Assembly (NCBI GenBank): GCA_044450465.1
Contig: JBIOJB010000001.1
Coordinates: forward strand, 19,693-83,692
Source: JBIOJB01 sp044450465
Lineage (GTDB): Bacteria > Chloroflexota > Dormibacteria > Dormibacterales > Dormibacteraceae
DNA length: 64,000 bases
Direction of reading: 5' to 3'
In this document: one piece after another, positions 35,741 through 45,213 of the stretch
Layout of the letters: the number at the start of each line of letters is the position of its first letter
Position numbering within the stretch: the stretch's first letter is position 1
The notes under the pieces: generated by a model
What the model saw: the letters and a program-made list of their open reading frames with translations, nothing else
Databases searched by the model: none
Told to the model about the DNA's origin: nothing
Made by a program: the position numbers and the translations under genes

Positions 35741-36904
35741 ATGACAGATGCAGTGATCGTTGCCCTCGGCCGGTCTCCGATTGGAAGAGCTCGCAAGGGA
35801 TCCCTTGTGGACGTTCGGCCGGACGACCTCGCAGCCTACGTCGTAACCAAGGTCCTCGAGAAAGTGCCCGAGCTCGATCCGACGACGATCGAAGATCTCA
35901 TTTGCGGATGCGGTCTGCCGGGCGGCGAGCAGGGCCACAACATCGGCCGGGTGGTCTCAATATTGTCCCGGATCGACGTGCCCGGGGTCACGGTCAACAG
36001 GTACTGCTCTTCATCGTTGATGACGACCCGCATGGCCGCGCACGCGATCGCCGCCGGCGAAGGTGACGTCTTTCTTTCGGTTGGCGTCGAGTGCGTCTCG
36101 CGTTACGGAAGCGGCTACCCGGACGCCCCCGACACCTACAACTCGAAGCTCGTGCCCGGCAACACCGAGGAGTACCCGGACATCTACATCGCCATGGGCC
36201 AGACGGCCGAGAACGTCGCGCGGCGCGAAAAGATCAGCCGGGAAGAGCAGGATCGCTACGCGGTCAAGAGCCAGGCCGCAGCCGTCAAGGCGCGCGAGGA
36301 CGGGTTCTTCGACCGTGAGATCGTCCCGATCCCGCTGCCCAGCGGAGAGCTCTTCAGTAAGGACGACGGGCCGCGGCCCGGCACCACAATGGAGGTGCTG
36401 GCTGCGCTCAAGCCCGCGTTCCGAGATGACGGCACCGTGACCGCAGGCAACGCGTGCCCGCTCAACGACGGGGCGGCCGCCGTGGTCGTCATGTCCGACC
36501 GCAAGGCGAAGGAGCTTGGTCTCAAGCCGATCGCGCGCGTTGTCTCGACCGGTGTGTCGGCGCTGGAGCCGGAGCTGATGGGTCTGGGCCCGATCGAGGC
36601 CTCGAAGCAGGCCCTGAAGCGCGCCAAGATGACGATCCAGGACATCGACATACTCGAGATCAACGAGGCGTTCGCCGCCCAGGTGATCCCATCCTCGCGC
36701 GGTATCGGAGTCGACCCGTTCAGCGACAAGCTGAACCCTCACGGCGGTGCCATCGCCCTCGGCCATCCGTTCGGGATGACCGGGGCCCGCATCCTGTGCA
36801 CGCTGCTGAACGGGCTGAGGCAGAAGAACATGACGTATGGGCTCGAGACGATGTGCGTCGGCGGTGGCCAGGGAATGGCGATGATCGTGGAGCGTCTGAA
36901 CTAA
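35741..36904 (+). CDS. Acetyl-CoA C-acyltransferase (thiolase)
   Basis: Cleaves 3-ketoacyl-CoA (beta-oxidation) or condenses acetyl-CoA. Product of 387 residues with all thiolase catalytic residues: nucleophile Cys89 in VNRYCSSSL, His342 in GHPFGMTG and Cys372 in MCVGGGQG. The EINEAFAAQ motif and the GNACPLNDGAAAV segment are intact. With the two acyl-CoA dehydrogenases earlier in the window it points to aerobic fatty-acid use. The serine hydrolase gene follows after 17 bases. Confidence 0.96.
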   Translation: MTDAVIVALGRSPIGRARKGSLVDVRPDDLAAYVVTKVLEKVPELDPTTIEDLICGCGLPGGEQGHNIGRVVSILSRIDVPGVTVNRYCSSSLMTTRMAAHAIAAGEGDVFLSVGVECVSRYGSGYPDAPDTYNSKLVPGNTEEYPDIYIAMGQTAENVARREKISREEQDRYAVKSQAAAVKAREDGFFDREIVPIPLPSGELFSKDDGPRPGTTMEVLAALKPAFRDDGTVTAGNACPLNDGAAAVVVMSDRKAKELGLKPIARVVSTGVSALEPELMGLGPIEASKQALKRAKMTIQDIDILEINEAFAAQVIPSSRGIGVDPFSDKLNPHGGAIALGHPFGMTGARILCTLLNGLRQKNMTYGLETMCVGGGQGMAMIVERLN

Positions 36905-36921
36905 CGCCTGGAGTTCGCGCG

Positions 36922-38121
36922 ATGGAGGGAGGCTTCTCGAAGCCGCGGCTAGGCCGCGTGCGGGAGGTGCTGGAAGGGCAGGTTGACCGCGGCGGGATCC
37001 CCGGCCTGGTCGCTCTGGTCAGCCGGCGGGGCGAGGTGCACGTCGAAGCGGTGGGCGTCAGGTCGATCGGCGGCGATGCCATCGCTCAGGACGCGATCTT
37101 CCGGATCGCCTCGATGACTAAGCCCGTGACCGCAGTCGCGACCATGATCCTCATCGAAGAAGGCCGGCTGCGCCTCGACGAGCCCGTCGACCGGCTGCTG
37201 CCCGAGCTGGCCGGCCGGCGAGTGCTGAAGGAGGTCGATGCAACCCTCGACCAGACGGTTCCGGCAAATCGACCGATCACGGTCCGCGACCTGCTCACCT
37301 TCACGGCTGGCTTCGGATACCTCTTCACAGAGACCCTCTATCCGATCCATCTCGCGACGGCGGAGCAGGGCCTGTCCGCCGGACCTCCACGCCCGGAGGC
37401 TCTGCCAACGCCCGACGAGTACATGCGCCGCCTCGGCACGCTGCCCCTGATGTATCAGCCGGGCGAGGTGTGGCTGTACAACACGGGAGCGGAGATCCTC
37501 AGCGTGCTGGTCGCGCGCGCATCCGGACAGCCGTTTGACGAGTTCTTGTCCGAACACATCTTCGAGCCGCTCGGCATGAAGGACACGGGTTTCGTCGTTC
37601 CAGCCGGCAAATTGGACCGCTTGACCACCTGCTACGCAACCAATCGCCAGAGCGGCGAGGTCGGCGTGTTCGACGCGGCAGAGACCAGCGAGTGGCGCCG
37701 GGCGCCGGCATTTCAAAACGGCGCGGGTGGGCTCGTCTCCACGGCCGGTGACTTCCTAGCCTTCGCCCAGATGCTGCTCAACCACGGCAGTAATGGCAGG
37801 CTGCGCGTCCTTTCGAGGCCATCGGTTGAGCTCATGACCACCGACCAGCTGACTGCGAAGCAAAAGTCGGTGTCGGGGCTTCAGCCCGGGATGTTCGCCG
37901 ACCACGGCTGGGGCTTCTGCCTCTACATCGTCACTGGCCGAACCGGCTTCCCCTCAGTGGGCAGCTACGGCTGGGGCGGTGGTCTAGGAACGGCATGGGA
38001 GACCGATCCGCGCGAGGAGATGATCACGATCCTCCTCACCACCAAGACGTGGGACTCGTCCACTCCGCCGCCGGTTTTCGGCGACTACTGGACCTCGATT
38101 TACGCCGCCTTCGACGACTGA
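36922..38121 (+). CDS. Beta-lactamase-family serine hydrolase (class C-like)
   Basis: Product of 399 residues in the serine beta-lactamase/esterase fold. The catalytic SxxK is SMTK (Ser64, Lys67), the YxN motif is WLYNTGAE (about 180), and the third motif region contains GSYGWGGGLGT, which fits the HxG-like position of esterase members. No signal peptide is seen, so it is probably a cytoplasmic esterase or peptidase rather than a resistance enzyme. The longer upstream reading frame is a shadow of the thiolase gene. Confidence 0.87.
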   Translation: MEGGFSKPRLGRVREVLEGQVDRGGIPGLVALVSRRGEVHVEAVGVRSIGGDAIAQDAIFRIASMTKPVTAVATMILIEEGRLRLDEPVDRLLPELAGRRVLKEVDATLDQTVPANRPITVRDLLTFTAGFGYLFTETLYPIHLATAEQGLSAGPPRPEALPTPDEYMRRLGTLPLMYQPGEVWLYNTGAEILSVLVARASGQPFDEFLSEHIFEPLGMKDTGFVVPAGKLDRLTTCYATNRQSGEVGVFDAAETSEWRRAPAFQNGAGGLVSTAGDFLAFAQMLLNHGSNGRLRVLSRPSVELMTTDQLTAKQKSVSGLQPGMFADHGWGFCLYIVTGRTGFPSVGSYGWGGGLGTAWETDPREEMITILLTTKTWDSSTPPPVFGDYWTSIYAAFDD

Positions 38122-38127
38122 CCGATC

Positions 38128-38310
38128 CTAGGCCGGCAGCTTCTTGAAGAAGCTGCACGGAGGCGATTCCTTCGTGGTGTGGAAGTTCCAGTGCCGGCAC
38201 CAGGCCGTCCCGTCGAACATCCGGCAGGTCCCGCAGGTGACCGTCGGCTTCGCAGCCCGCGCCTTCTTCATGTGATTCTCAGGTCGCTCCCCGGGGAATT
38301 CTCCTTTCAC
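38128..38310 (-). CDS. Small Cys-rich protein after purH
   Basis: At most 60 residues; an internal ATG at 38271 would give 47. The core has four Cys in VTCGTCRMF, WCRHW and PPCSFF, with nearby His, a likely small zinc or iron site. No family was recognised. It follows purH by 9 bases on the same strand and is probably the last gene of the pur operon. The final codons overlap a perfect 10-bp inverted repeat. Confidence 0.55.
   Translation of the reverse strand: MKGEFPGERPENHMKKARAAKPTVTCGTCRMFDGTAWCRHWNFHTTKESPPCSFFKKLPA
38136..38156 (-). terminator. Inverted repeat at the end of the pur operon
   Basis: GCAGCTTCTT (38136-38145) and AAGAAGCTGC (38147-38156) are perfect complements around one base. 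It lies over the last codons of the small Cys-rich gene and faces the convergent serine hydrolase gene, so it may end transcription from either side. No T-run. Confidence 0.4.
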
Positions 38311-38319
38311 GGAGACTCG

Positions 38320-39843
38320 CTAGTGGCGGAAGTGCCGGCGGCCGGTCATCACCATTGCGATGCCCGCGGCATCCGCTGCCTTCACGACCTCCACGTCCTT
38401 CACCGAGCCGCCCGGCTGGATCACCGCCGTCACCCCGGCGCGGATTCCCTCCTCGAGTCCATCCGGAAACGGGAAGAACGCATCCGAGGCCATGACCGAG
38501 CCGCGCGCGCGGTCGCCGGCCCGCTTCACTGCGATCTGAACCGCCTCCACGCGTGACATCTGGCCCGCGCCGACACCCACTGCCGCGCCGTCCTTGAACA
38601 GCACGATGGCGTTCGACTTGACGTGCTTGACCGCCGTCCACGCCAGGCCCAGCTGCTCCCACTCGGCCTCGGTCGGCGCGCGCCTCGTCGAGACGGTGCA
38701 TTCGGATCGAACGAAGCCGGCGCGGTCCCAGTCCTGGACCAGAATGCCGCCTGACACCGACCGCAGGTCGTAGTCGAAGAGGCCCGTCTCCGAGGGCTTG
38801 GCAATGAGAACGATCATGTTCTTTCGCCGAGCCAGCGCCGCCCTGGCCTCCTGCGTCACCGCCGGGGCGATCACGACGTGGGTGACGATCTTCACGATCT
38901 GCTCGGCCGTCTCCAGGTCGAGCGGCCGGTTCACCGCGACGATTCCGCCGAAAGCCGACACCGGGTCGCACTCGAAGGCCAGTCGATAGGCGTCGACGAT
39001 CCGTTCCGCCACCGCCAGCCCGCACGGGTTCATGTGCTTGACGACGGCAGCAGCCGGCCGGGCGTAGTCGGTCACGAGCTGGAACGCGGCCGAGGCGTCC
39101 TGGATGTTGTTGAACCCAGGGGGTCCGCCCTGCAGCTGCTCCGCGGCGCCGAGGCCGCCCGAGTCGGGACCCAGCCTGTAGAAGGCAGCCCGCTGATGGT
39201 CGTTCTCGCCGTACTTGAGGCTCTGCACCAGCCTGCCGGCGATGGTGATCTCGGTCGGAAACCCGTCTTGATCAGTCCTCAGGTACGCCGCGATCCAGGC
39301 GTCGTAGGCCGACGTGTGGGCGAACGCCTCGGCGGCCAGCCTCCGCCTCATGGATTCATCGACACCACGCTTGCCGAGCGCATCGAGCACCTCCAGGTAT
39401 CGCTCGGGTCGCACGACGACGACCACCGAGGCGTGGTTCTTGGCCGCGGCGCGGATCATCGCAGGGCCGCCGACGTCGATCTGTTCCATCGCCTCTTCGA
39501 AAGTCGCACCTGGACGTGTGACGGTGTCGACGAACGGATAGAGGTTGCAGCAGACAAGGTCGATCTGCAGGAGTCCGTGCTCCTTGAGCGCTTCCATGTG
39601 CTCTGGCCGGTCGCGCCGGGCCAGGATGCCGGCATGGACGCCCGGATGAAGCGTCTTGATGCGGCCGTCCATCATCTCTGGAAATCCCGTCAGTTCGGTG
39701 ACCGGGCGCGCGTCGACCGCAACCTCCTGAATCGATTTCAGCGTGCTGCCGGTCGCGAAGAGCTCGTATCCCAGGCGGCTCAGACCACGCGCAAAACCGC
39801 CCAGTCCCGTCTTGTCGCTAACCGACAGCAGGGCTCTTGGCAA
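38320..39843 (-). CDS. purH: Bifunctional AICAR transformylase / IMP cyclohydrolase
   Basis: Last two steps to IMP. At 507 residues it is full length. The IMP cyclohydrolase domain (1-195) starts [11 protein letters not shown] with [15 protein letters not shown] and [15 protein letters not shown]; the transformylase domain has [19 protein letters not shown], the catalytic [17 protein letters not shown] and the closing [10 protein letters not shown]. Overlaps purN by 26 bases. Confidence 0.97.
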   Translation of the reverse strand: MPRALLSVSDKTGLGGFARGLSRLGYELFATGSTLKSIQEVAVDARPVTELTGFPEMMDGRIKTLHPGVHAGILARRDRPEHMEALKEHGLLQIDLVCCNLYPFVDTVTRPGATFEEAMEQIDVGGPAMIRAAAKNHASVVVVVRPERYLEVLDALGKRGVDESMRRRLAAEAFAHTSAYDAWIAAYLRTDQDGFPTEITIAGRLVQSLKYGENDHQRAAFYRLGPDSGGLGAAEQLQGGPPGFNNIQDASAAFQLVTDYARPAAAVVKHMNPCGLAVAERIVDAYRLAFECDPVSAFGGIVAVNRPLDLETAEQIVKIVTHVVIAPAVTQEARAALARRKNMIVLIAKPSETGLFDYDLRSVSGGILVQDWDRAGFVRSECTVSTRRAPTEAEWEQLGLAWTAVKHVKSNAIVLFKDGAAVGVGAGQMSRVEAVQIAVKRAGDRARGSVMASDAFFPFPDGLEEGIRAGVTAVIQPGGSVKDVEVVKAADAAGIAMVMTGRRHFRH

Positions 39844-40396
39844 GGCGCTCCTCCATCATCCGGATGGCTGCCGGAAGGATCCTGTGCTCGACCTCGTGCA
39901 CCCGGCGGCGCAGCGACTCAACGCTCTCACCCCGTTCGATGGACACAGATTCCTGAATCAGAATCGGACCGGCGTCGAGGTCGCGTGTGACGATGTGAAC
40001 TGTTGCGCCTGTCGTCGTGGCGCCGGCGCCGAGGGCCCGCTCGATGGCGTCCATGCCGCCCGCGAACGCCGGCAGCAGCGACGGGTGGATGTTGACGATG
40101 CGATTCTCGAAGGCCTCGAGAAACGGGCGGGTCTGGACGCGGTCGTAGCCCGCGTCGACGACAAGGTCAACCGCGTGCCGGTGGAAGAAATCCGCCATCG
40201 CCTGGTCTCGCTCATTCGCTGATGGGAAATTCCTTTGAGGCAGCTCGGCGAGGGGGATCCCCTTCTCGCGAGCGAAAGTCGCGGCGCCGCACGAGGGGCG
40301 GTTGGTCGCGACGGCCACGACATCGAAGCCCCGGGCGACAAGGTTAACGAGGTTCGTGCCCTGGCCCGAGGCGGCGACGCCGAGCCTGAGGCTCAT
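39818..40396 (-). CDS. purN: Phosphoribosylglycinamide formyltransferase
   Basis: Transfers a formyl group from 10-formyl-tetrahydrofolate to GAR. Product of 192 residues: LGVAASGQGTNLVNL (phosphate loop), LVVDAGYDRV, the catalytic Asn-His in NIHPSLLPAFAG, and the catalytic Asp in RDLDAGPILIQ. Overlaps purM by 4 bases (ATGA) and purH by 26. Confidence 0.95.
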   Translation of the reverse strand: MSLRLGVAASGQGTNLVNLVARGFDVVAVATNRPSCGAATFAREKGIPLAELPQRNFPSANERDQAMADFFHRHAVDLVVDAGYDRVQTRPFLEAFENRIVNIHPSLLPAFAGGMDAIERALGAGATTTGATVHIVTRDLDAGPILIQESVSIERGESVESLRRRVHEVEHRILPAAIRMMEERLAKSPAVG

Positions 40397-41373
40397 GCGG
40401 TGATCGAGACCCGATCGGCGCCGGCGGCATGGCGCACGACCTCGCCCACCACCGCGGCGCCCGAGGGCACGTCTTTGGGATCAACCGCGAGAACCATGCC
40501 GAGCCCCATGTTGAAGGTGGCGTACATCTCGTCGTCGGCGATGCGCCCTCGCCGCCGGATCAGCTCGAAGATGGGCGGGGTACGCCACGTCCCGCGTCGA
40601 AATCTCGCGCCCAGGCCCTCCGGCAGCATTCGTGGAACGTTGCCGGTGATCCCGCCGCCCGTCACGTGCGCGGCTCCCTTCCACGTGATGCGGTTCAGGT
40701 CTTCGAGATACGAGCGGTGAGGGTCGAGCAGCACCTCGCCAAGCGGGCGGCCGAGCTCCGTGAAGACTCGCGTGAGGGGCACATCCTCGAACACCTTGCG
40801 CGCCAACGAGAACCCGTTGGTGTGGAGGCCGCTCGACGGCAGTCCCACAAGCACGTCCCCAACTTTGATCCGGCTCGGGTCGCCAGGACGCTCGACCAGG
40901 CCGACGATGAACCCTGCGAGGTCGTAATCGCCGAGTGCGTAGACGCCCGGCATCTCGGCCGTCTCGCCGCCGAGCAGGGCGCACCCGGCCTCCCGGCACG
41001 CCGATGTCATCCCTTCCATCAGCTGGGTGAAGACGTCGGGGTCGAGACGGCCGGTCGCGAAATAATCCAGGAAGAACAGCGGGCGCGCTCCCGCGGTGGC
41101 GATGTCGTTCACCGAGTGGTTGACGAGATCGACCCCGATATCGTGATGCGAGCCGGCGGCGATGGCGACCTTGATCTTGGTGCCCACGCCGTCTGCGCTG
41201 GCTGCCAGGTGGCCACCGCCGGGTAGGGCGTAGAGGCCGGCGAACGGGCCGACGCCCACCGCGACCTCGCTACCATGCGTTGCTGCAATGAGCGGTTTGA
41301 GGCGTTCAAGCGCGCGCTCGTAGGCGGCTATGTCCACGCCGGCCGCGGCGTAGGAGGGACTCTCGCCGCTCAC
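40393..41373 (-). CDS. purM: Phosphoribosylformylglycinamidine cyclo-ligase
   Basis: Closes the imidazole ring to give AIR using ATP. Product of 326 residues: YAAAGVDI at the start, LAASADGVGTKIKVA, NDIATAGARPLFFLDY, LLGGETAEMPG, GLPSSGLHTNGFSLAR and THVTGGGITGN-like HVTGGGITGNVPRML. The GTG overlaps the purF stop (GTGA), which fixes the start; the longer frame upstream is a purF shadow. Confidence 0.96.
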   Translation of the reverse strand: MSGESPSYAAAGVDIAAYERALERLKPLIAATHGSEVAVGVGPFAGLYALPGGGHLAASADGVGTKIKVAIAAGSHHDIGVDLVNHSVNDIATAGARPLFFLDYFATGRLDPDVFTQLMEGMTSACREAGCALLGGETAEMPGVYALGDYDLAGFIVGLVERPGDPSRIKVGDVLVGLPSSGLHTNGFSLARKVFEDVPLTRVFTELGRPLGEVLLDPHRSYLEDLNRITWKGAAHVTGGGITGNVPRMLPEGLGARFRRGTWRTPPIFELIRRRGRIADDEMYATFNMGLGMVLAVDPKDVPSGAAVVGEVVRHAAGADRVSITA

Positions 41374-42830
41374 GCCTTGGCTAGCTGTGGCGACGGAGGC
41401 TCGGCGACCGGGACGCCTTCCGGCTGCGGCTCGAACTGCATCTTGTCCATCACGAGCTGCTGCGGAACGGGCACCGGGTACGAGCCGTCGAAACAGGCGC
41501 GACAGAACTCCTGAGCCGTGCCCCGTCCGATGGCCCTCATCAGACCCGGTATCGAAAGATAGTGCAGGCTGTCGGCGCCAAGGTGAGCGCGAACCTCCTC
41601 GACGGTGCGGCCCGAAGCGATCAGCTCTTTCGTCGAGCCGATGTCGACTCCCATGAAGCACGGATAGCGCATGGGCGGGCTCGAGATGCGCATGTGGATC
41701 TCTCGGGCGCCCGCGGCGCGCAGTCGCTCGATGATCCGCCCTGACGTGGTGCCGCGCACGATCGAATCGTCGACGGCGATGATCCGCTTGCCCCTGATCG
41801 ACCGCGGAAGGGGATTGAGCTTCAGCATCACTCCCGCCTCGCGCAGCGATTGGTCGGGCTGGATGAAGGTGCGGTTGATGTAACGGCTCTTCATCAGGGC
41901 CTCGCGAAACGGAATGCCGGACGCCTCGGCGTAGCCGATGGCGGCGGGGGTGCCCGAGTCCGGGAACGCGACCACCATGTCAGCCTCGACAGGCGCTTCC
42001 TTGGCGAGCTCGTGGCCCATTCGGATCCGGGCGTCTTCGAGCTCGCAGTTTTTGAGGATCGAGTCCGGCCGGGCGAAATAGATGAACTCGAAGACGCACA
42101 TGGCGTGCTTGTTCGAGGTCATGAAGGTCAGGCTGTGAACGCCGTGCTCGTCCATCACCACCATCTCCCCCGGCTGGACCTCCCGGACGAAGTTCGCGCG
42201 CACCGTGTCCAGCGCGCAGGTCTCCGAGGCGATGACATGCGCCGGCTGGCCTGGGAGGGGTATGAAGCCGATGCACAGCGGCCGGAACCCGAACGGATCG
42301 CGAAGCGCGATCAGCTGGGTCGGCGTGATGATCCCGCACGAATAGGCGCCAACGACACGGGCGAAGGTGCGGCGGATGACGTCCTCCCACGTGCGGCCGT
42401 GGGTGTGCTCGATGAGCCTGGCCATGACCTCGGTGTCGAGGGCGGTGTCGAAGGTCGCGCCCTCGTCCTTCAGCTGGGCGCGAAGAGCCTCTGCGTTCAA
42501 CAGGTTTCCGTTGTGAGCGATCGCGCCGGGTCCCAGGGTGGGATGGTGAAAGGGGAGCGGGTGCGCGTTCTCGGCCCGGCTGGCGCCGGTGGTCGAGTAG
42601 CGCGTGTGACCCAGCGCAAGGATCGAGCCCTCGCCCAGGTCCCTGATCTGATCGGGCGAGAAGACGTGGGCGACGAGGCCCATGTCGCGGTGCACGCGCA
42701 CGGAAGTCCCATCCGAGACCGCGATGCCGGCCGACTCCTGACCCCGGTGCTGCAGCGCGAAAAGGCCGAAGTAGGTGAGGTTGGCGACATCCACACCCTG
42801 CTTGGAGCAGATGCCGAAAACCCCACACAA
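41370..42830 (-). CDS. purF: Amidophosphoribosyltransferase
   Basis: First committed purine step: PRPP plus glutamine to phosphoribosylamine. Product of 486 residues. The N-terminal nucleophile Cys follows the initiator (MCGVFGI), then ALQHRGQESAG, LGHTRYSTTG, and the PRPP loop IIAVDDSIVRGTTSGRI. Metal-cluster Cys are partly present in the C-terminal half. Start is TTG, two bases after the stop of a 52-residue leader ORF that begins with a copy of the same gene start. Overlaps purM by 4 bases. Confidence 0.96.
   Translation of the reverse strand: MCGVFGICSKQGVDVANLTYFGLFALQHRGQESAGIAVSDGTSVRVHRDMGLVAHVFSPDQIRDLGEGSILALGHTRYSTTGASRAENAHPLPFHHPTLGPGAIAHNGNLLNAEALRAQLKDEGATFDTALDTEVMARLIEHTHGRTWEDVIRRTFARVVGAYSCGIITPTQLIALRDPFGFRPLCIGFIPLPGQPAHVIASETCALDTVRANFVREVQPGEMVVMDEHGVHSLTFMTSNKHAMCVFEFIYFARPDSILKNCELEDARIRMGHELAKEAPVEADMVVAFPDSGTPAAIGYAEASGIPFREALMKSRYINRTFIQPDQSLREAGVMLKLNPLPRSIRGKRIIAVDDSIVRGTTSGRIIERLRAAGAREIHMRISSPPMRYPCFMGVDIGSTKELIASGRTVEEVRAHLGADSLHYLSIPGLMRAIGRGTAQEFCRACFDGSYPVPVPQQLVMDKMQFEPQPEGVPVAEPPSPQLAKA
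42790..42829. repeat. purF: 40-bp direct repeat, copy A (5' end of intact purF)
   Basis: The 40 bases covering codons 2-14 of intact purF are repeated exactly at 42951-42990, 161 bases away. The pair brackets the insertion described at 42830-42950. Confidence 0.9.
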
Positions 42831-42850
42831 GGTCAGTCGATGCCCCTGGA

Positions 42851-42873
42851 GTCGCCCGGTTCACCCGGGCGAC
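42851..42873. repeat. 9-bp hairpin inside the purL-purF insertion
   Basis: GTCGCCCGG (42851-42859) and CCGGGCGAC (42865-42873) form a perfect 9-bp stem with a 5-base loop. Confidence 0.7.
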
Positions 42874-42910
42874 CCCCCGGACTCACTTTCTGTGTCGACG
42901 ACGCAAACCA

Positions 42911-42949
42911 GAGGGGGGTCCGTGGGGGGATCCTGATCCCCCCGTGCCT
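42911..42949. repeat. Dispersed palindromic repeat, copy 1
   Basis: Core at 42924-42943 is GGGGGGATC-CT-GATCCCCCC, a 9-bp stem, with flanks GAGGGGGG before and GTGCC after. A near-identical copy lies at 61835-61873. Confidence 0.8.
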
Positions 42950-42950
42950 T

Positions 42951-42990
42951 TCCACACCCTGCTTGGAGCAGATGCCGAAAACCCCACACA
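42951..42990. repeat. 40-bp direct repeat, copy B (interrupted purF start)
   Basis: Exact copy of 42790-42829. Here it begins the leader ORF and joins the palindromic repeat after codon 13. Confidence 0.9.
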
Positions 42991-43013
42991 CGTCTAGCCG
43001 GACACCTTGTGCA

Positions 43014-45197
43014 CTAGCCCACCGCTCCTTCCCAAGCTTGACGCATCTCGGAGAGGGAGAGCTTTAACTGACCCTCCAACTCCAGGAAGCCGCCGCCCGC
43101 GAGGCCGAGAAGCGAGATCTCGACATTGTTGCGGCGGGCCAGTGACTGAACCTCCGGCATCGCTCGGGACGGCACGCTCACGATGAAGCGGCTCGGCGAC
43201 TCCCCGAAAAACGCGGCGTCGAGGCGGAGCGGCGCCTCCGGCCTGAGGCCTGGGCACCGAACGCCGATCCCACCGAGCATGCAGCATTCCGCCAGCGCGA
43301 CGAGCATGCCCCCCTCGGCGCAGTCGTGGGCCGAATGCAGGAATCCGTGCTGGGCGGCAGCGAGCACCAGCCGACCGACGGCCCTTTCGCGCGACAGCTC
43401 CAGCGCGGGCGGCGGTCCCTGGACCGTGCCGTGCTCGACCTTCATGTACTCGCTGCCGCCGAGATCGTTGTGGCTCGAGCCGACGAGGAGGACGAAATCG
43501 CCCTCGGCGCGAAATCCCGCGCCGAGCGCCCGGTGATAGTCGTCGATCAACCCGATCATGCCGACCACCGGTGTCGGAAAGATGGCTACGTCACCGGGCG
43601 ATTCGTTGTACAGGCTGACGTTTCCGCTCACGATCGGCACCTCGAGCGTCCTGCACGCCTGCGCCAGCCCTTGGATCGTCTCCTCGAGCTCCCAGTACAC
43701 CTCCGGCCTGTCCGGGTTGGCCAGGTTCAGACAATCCGTGACGGCGAGTGGCCTGGCGCCGGTCGCGATGATGTTGCGCGCGGCTTCAGCCACCGCGAGC
43801 TGGGCCCCGGCGTGGGGGTCGAGATGGCAGTAGCGCGAGTTGCAGTCGGTCGTCATCGCAAGCCCCAGCTGCGTGCCCTTGACCCTCAGCACCGCCGCGT
43901 CGCCGCCAGGCGCGACGACGGTGGCGTCGCCGACCATGTGGTCGTAGCGCCGAAAGACGCCCCTTTTGCTGCTGAGGTTCGGGCTCGCGAGCAGGCGCAG
44001 AAGCGTGGCGCCCGGATCCACGATGGGCGGGACGGAAGTGACGTCAAGCCGGGCCGCGACGGCCCGGGCGACACCGACCAGACGCCGTGGAGGCGCGCCG
44101 TCCGTGAGCAGCTGTACGGGCAGCCTGGCCACTTCGTCCCAGCCGTCGAAGACAGTCAGATGGCCGTCGTCGGTCACCTCGCCGATCACGGCCGAAGCCA
44201 GGTCCCAGGTGCCGAAGATCAGCTCGACCTCCTCCTCGCGGCCGCGCTCAACGACGACGAGCATCCGCTCCTGCGACTCCGAGAGCATCACCTCGTAAGG
44301 CGTCATCGCCCGTTCGCGGCGCGGCACCTTCGCCACATCGATCCGCGCGCCCGCGCCCGGGACGCGCGCGGCGCACTCCGCCACCGATGAGGTGAGGCCG
44401 GCCGCACCGAGGTCCTGGAGCGCAAGCACCGCGGTCGTCTGCTGGAGATCCATGCAGGCTTCGAGCAGGCATTTCTCGAGGAACGGGTTGCCCACCTGGA
44501 CCGCCGGCCGGCGCTCGGCGCTCGTCTCGTCGAGCTCGAGCGAAGCGAACGAAGCGCCGTGGATCCCGTCGCGCCCGGTGTCAGCGCCAACCAGCAGAAT
44601 GCTGTTGCCCGTTCCTTCAGCTCGGGCTCGCATCAGGCGATCGACCCGCACCAGACCGACGCACATCGCGTTGACGAGCGGGTTCTGCGCGTAGCACTCG
44701 TCGAAATAGACCTCGCCGCCAACGGTCGGGATGCCGATGCAGTTGCCATAGCCACCGATCCCAGCGACCACGCCTTCGAAATGATGGCTCGAGCCGGGGA
44801 GGGGTCCAAAACGAAGCGAGTCGAGCAGCGCGACCGGCCGAGCGCCCATCGCCACGACGTCACGGATGATTCCCCCGACCCCGGTGGCTGCGCCTTGAAA
44901 CGGCTCTATCGCCGAGGGGTGGTTGTGCGACTCGATCTTGAACACCGCGGCCCAGCCCTCGCCGATCGTGACGGCACCCGCATTCTCGCCGGGGCCCTGC
45001 AGAACGGCGGGTCCGGTAGACGGAAGGCGGCGGAGCAGGGCTCGCGAGCTCTTGTATGAGCAGTGCTCGGACCAGAGGACTCCAAGCATTCCCAGCTCCA
45101 CCTCGTTGGGGGCGCGCTTGAGCCGCTCGACTATGACCCTGTATTCGTCGGAAGTGAGGGCGACCTCACGAAGCCGCCGCTCGTCGATCACCTCCAC
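43014..45197 (-). CDS. purL: Phosphoribosylformylglycinamidine synthase subunit PurL
   Basis: Large subunit of the three-part FGAM synthase (with PurQ and PurS), ATP-dependent. At 727 residues it is the small-PurL type. Conserved segments: [15 protein letters not shown] at about 40-55, [58 protein letters not shown], and the second ATP-grasp-like half with [18 protein letters not shown]. The GTG at 45197 lies 16 bases past purQ and matches where the family begins. Confidence 0.96.
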   Translation of the reverse strand: MEVIDERRLREVALTSDEYRVIVERLKRAPNEVELGMLGVLWSEHCSYKSSRALLRRLPSTGPAVLQGPGENAGAVTIGEGWAAVFKIESHNHPSAIEPFQGAATGVGGIIRDVVAMGARPVALLDSLRFGPLPGSSHHFEGVVAGIGGYGNCIGIPTVGGEVYFDECYAQNPLVNAMCVGLVRVDRLMRARAEGTGNSILLVGADTGRDGIHGASFASLELDETSAERRPAVQVGNPFLEKCLLEACMDLQQTTAVLALQDLGAAGLTSSVAECAARVPGAGARIDVAKVPRRERAMTPYEVMLSESQERMLVVVERGREEEVELIFGTWDLASAVIGEVTDDGHLTVFDGWDEVARLPVQLLTDGAPPRRLVGVARAVAARLDVTSVPPIVDPGATLLRLLASPNLSSKRGVFRRYDHMVGDATVVAPGGDAAVLRVKGTQLGLAMTTDCNSRYCHLDPHAGAQLAVAEAARNIIATGARPLAVTDCLNLANPDRPEVYWELEETIQGLAQACRTLEVPIVSGNVSLYNESPGDVAIFPTPVVGMIGLIDDYHRALGAGFRAEGDFVLLVGSSHNDLGGSEYMKVEHGTVQGPPPALELSRERAVGRLVLAAAQHGFLHSAHDCAEGGMLVALAECCMLGGIGVRCPGLRPEAPLRLDAAFFGESPSRFIVSVPSRAMPEVQSLARRNNVEISLLGLAGGGFLELEGQLKLSLSEMRQAWEGAVG

Positions 45198-45213
45198 GCT
45201 TTTCGCGCTCGGC

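Larger units (their letters stand above)
42833..42991 (-). pseudogene. Leader ORF beginning with a duplicated purF start
   Basis: A 52-codon ORF on the minus strand starting with GTG at 42991. Its first 13 codons are those of purF (C-G-V-F-G-I-C-S-K-Q-G-V), then it runs into unrelated sequence containing two strong hairpins and stops with TGA at 42835-42833, two bases before the TTG of intact purF. It looks like the original purF start, cut off by an insertion, that may now act as a translationally coupled leader. Confidence 0.75.

Noticed and set aside
36454..36921. N-terminal extension of the serine hydrolase
   Set aside because: Out-of-frame reading of the thiolase gene; the hydrolase domain starts at 36922.
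41850..43067. 405-codon plus-strand frame over purF and the insert
   Set aside because: Antisense shadow of purF; its continuation through the repeat is accidental.
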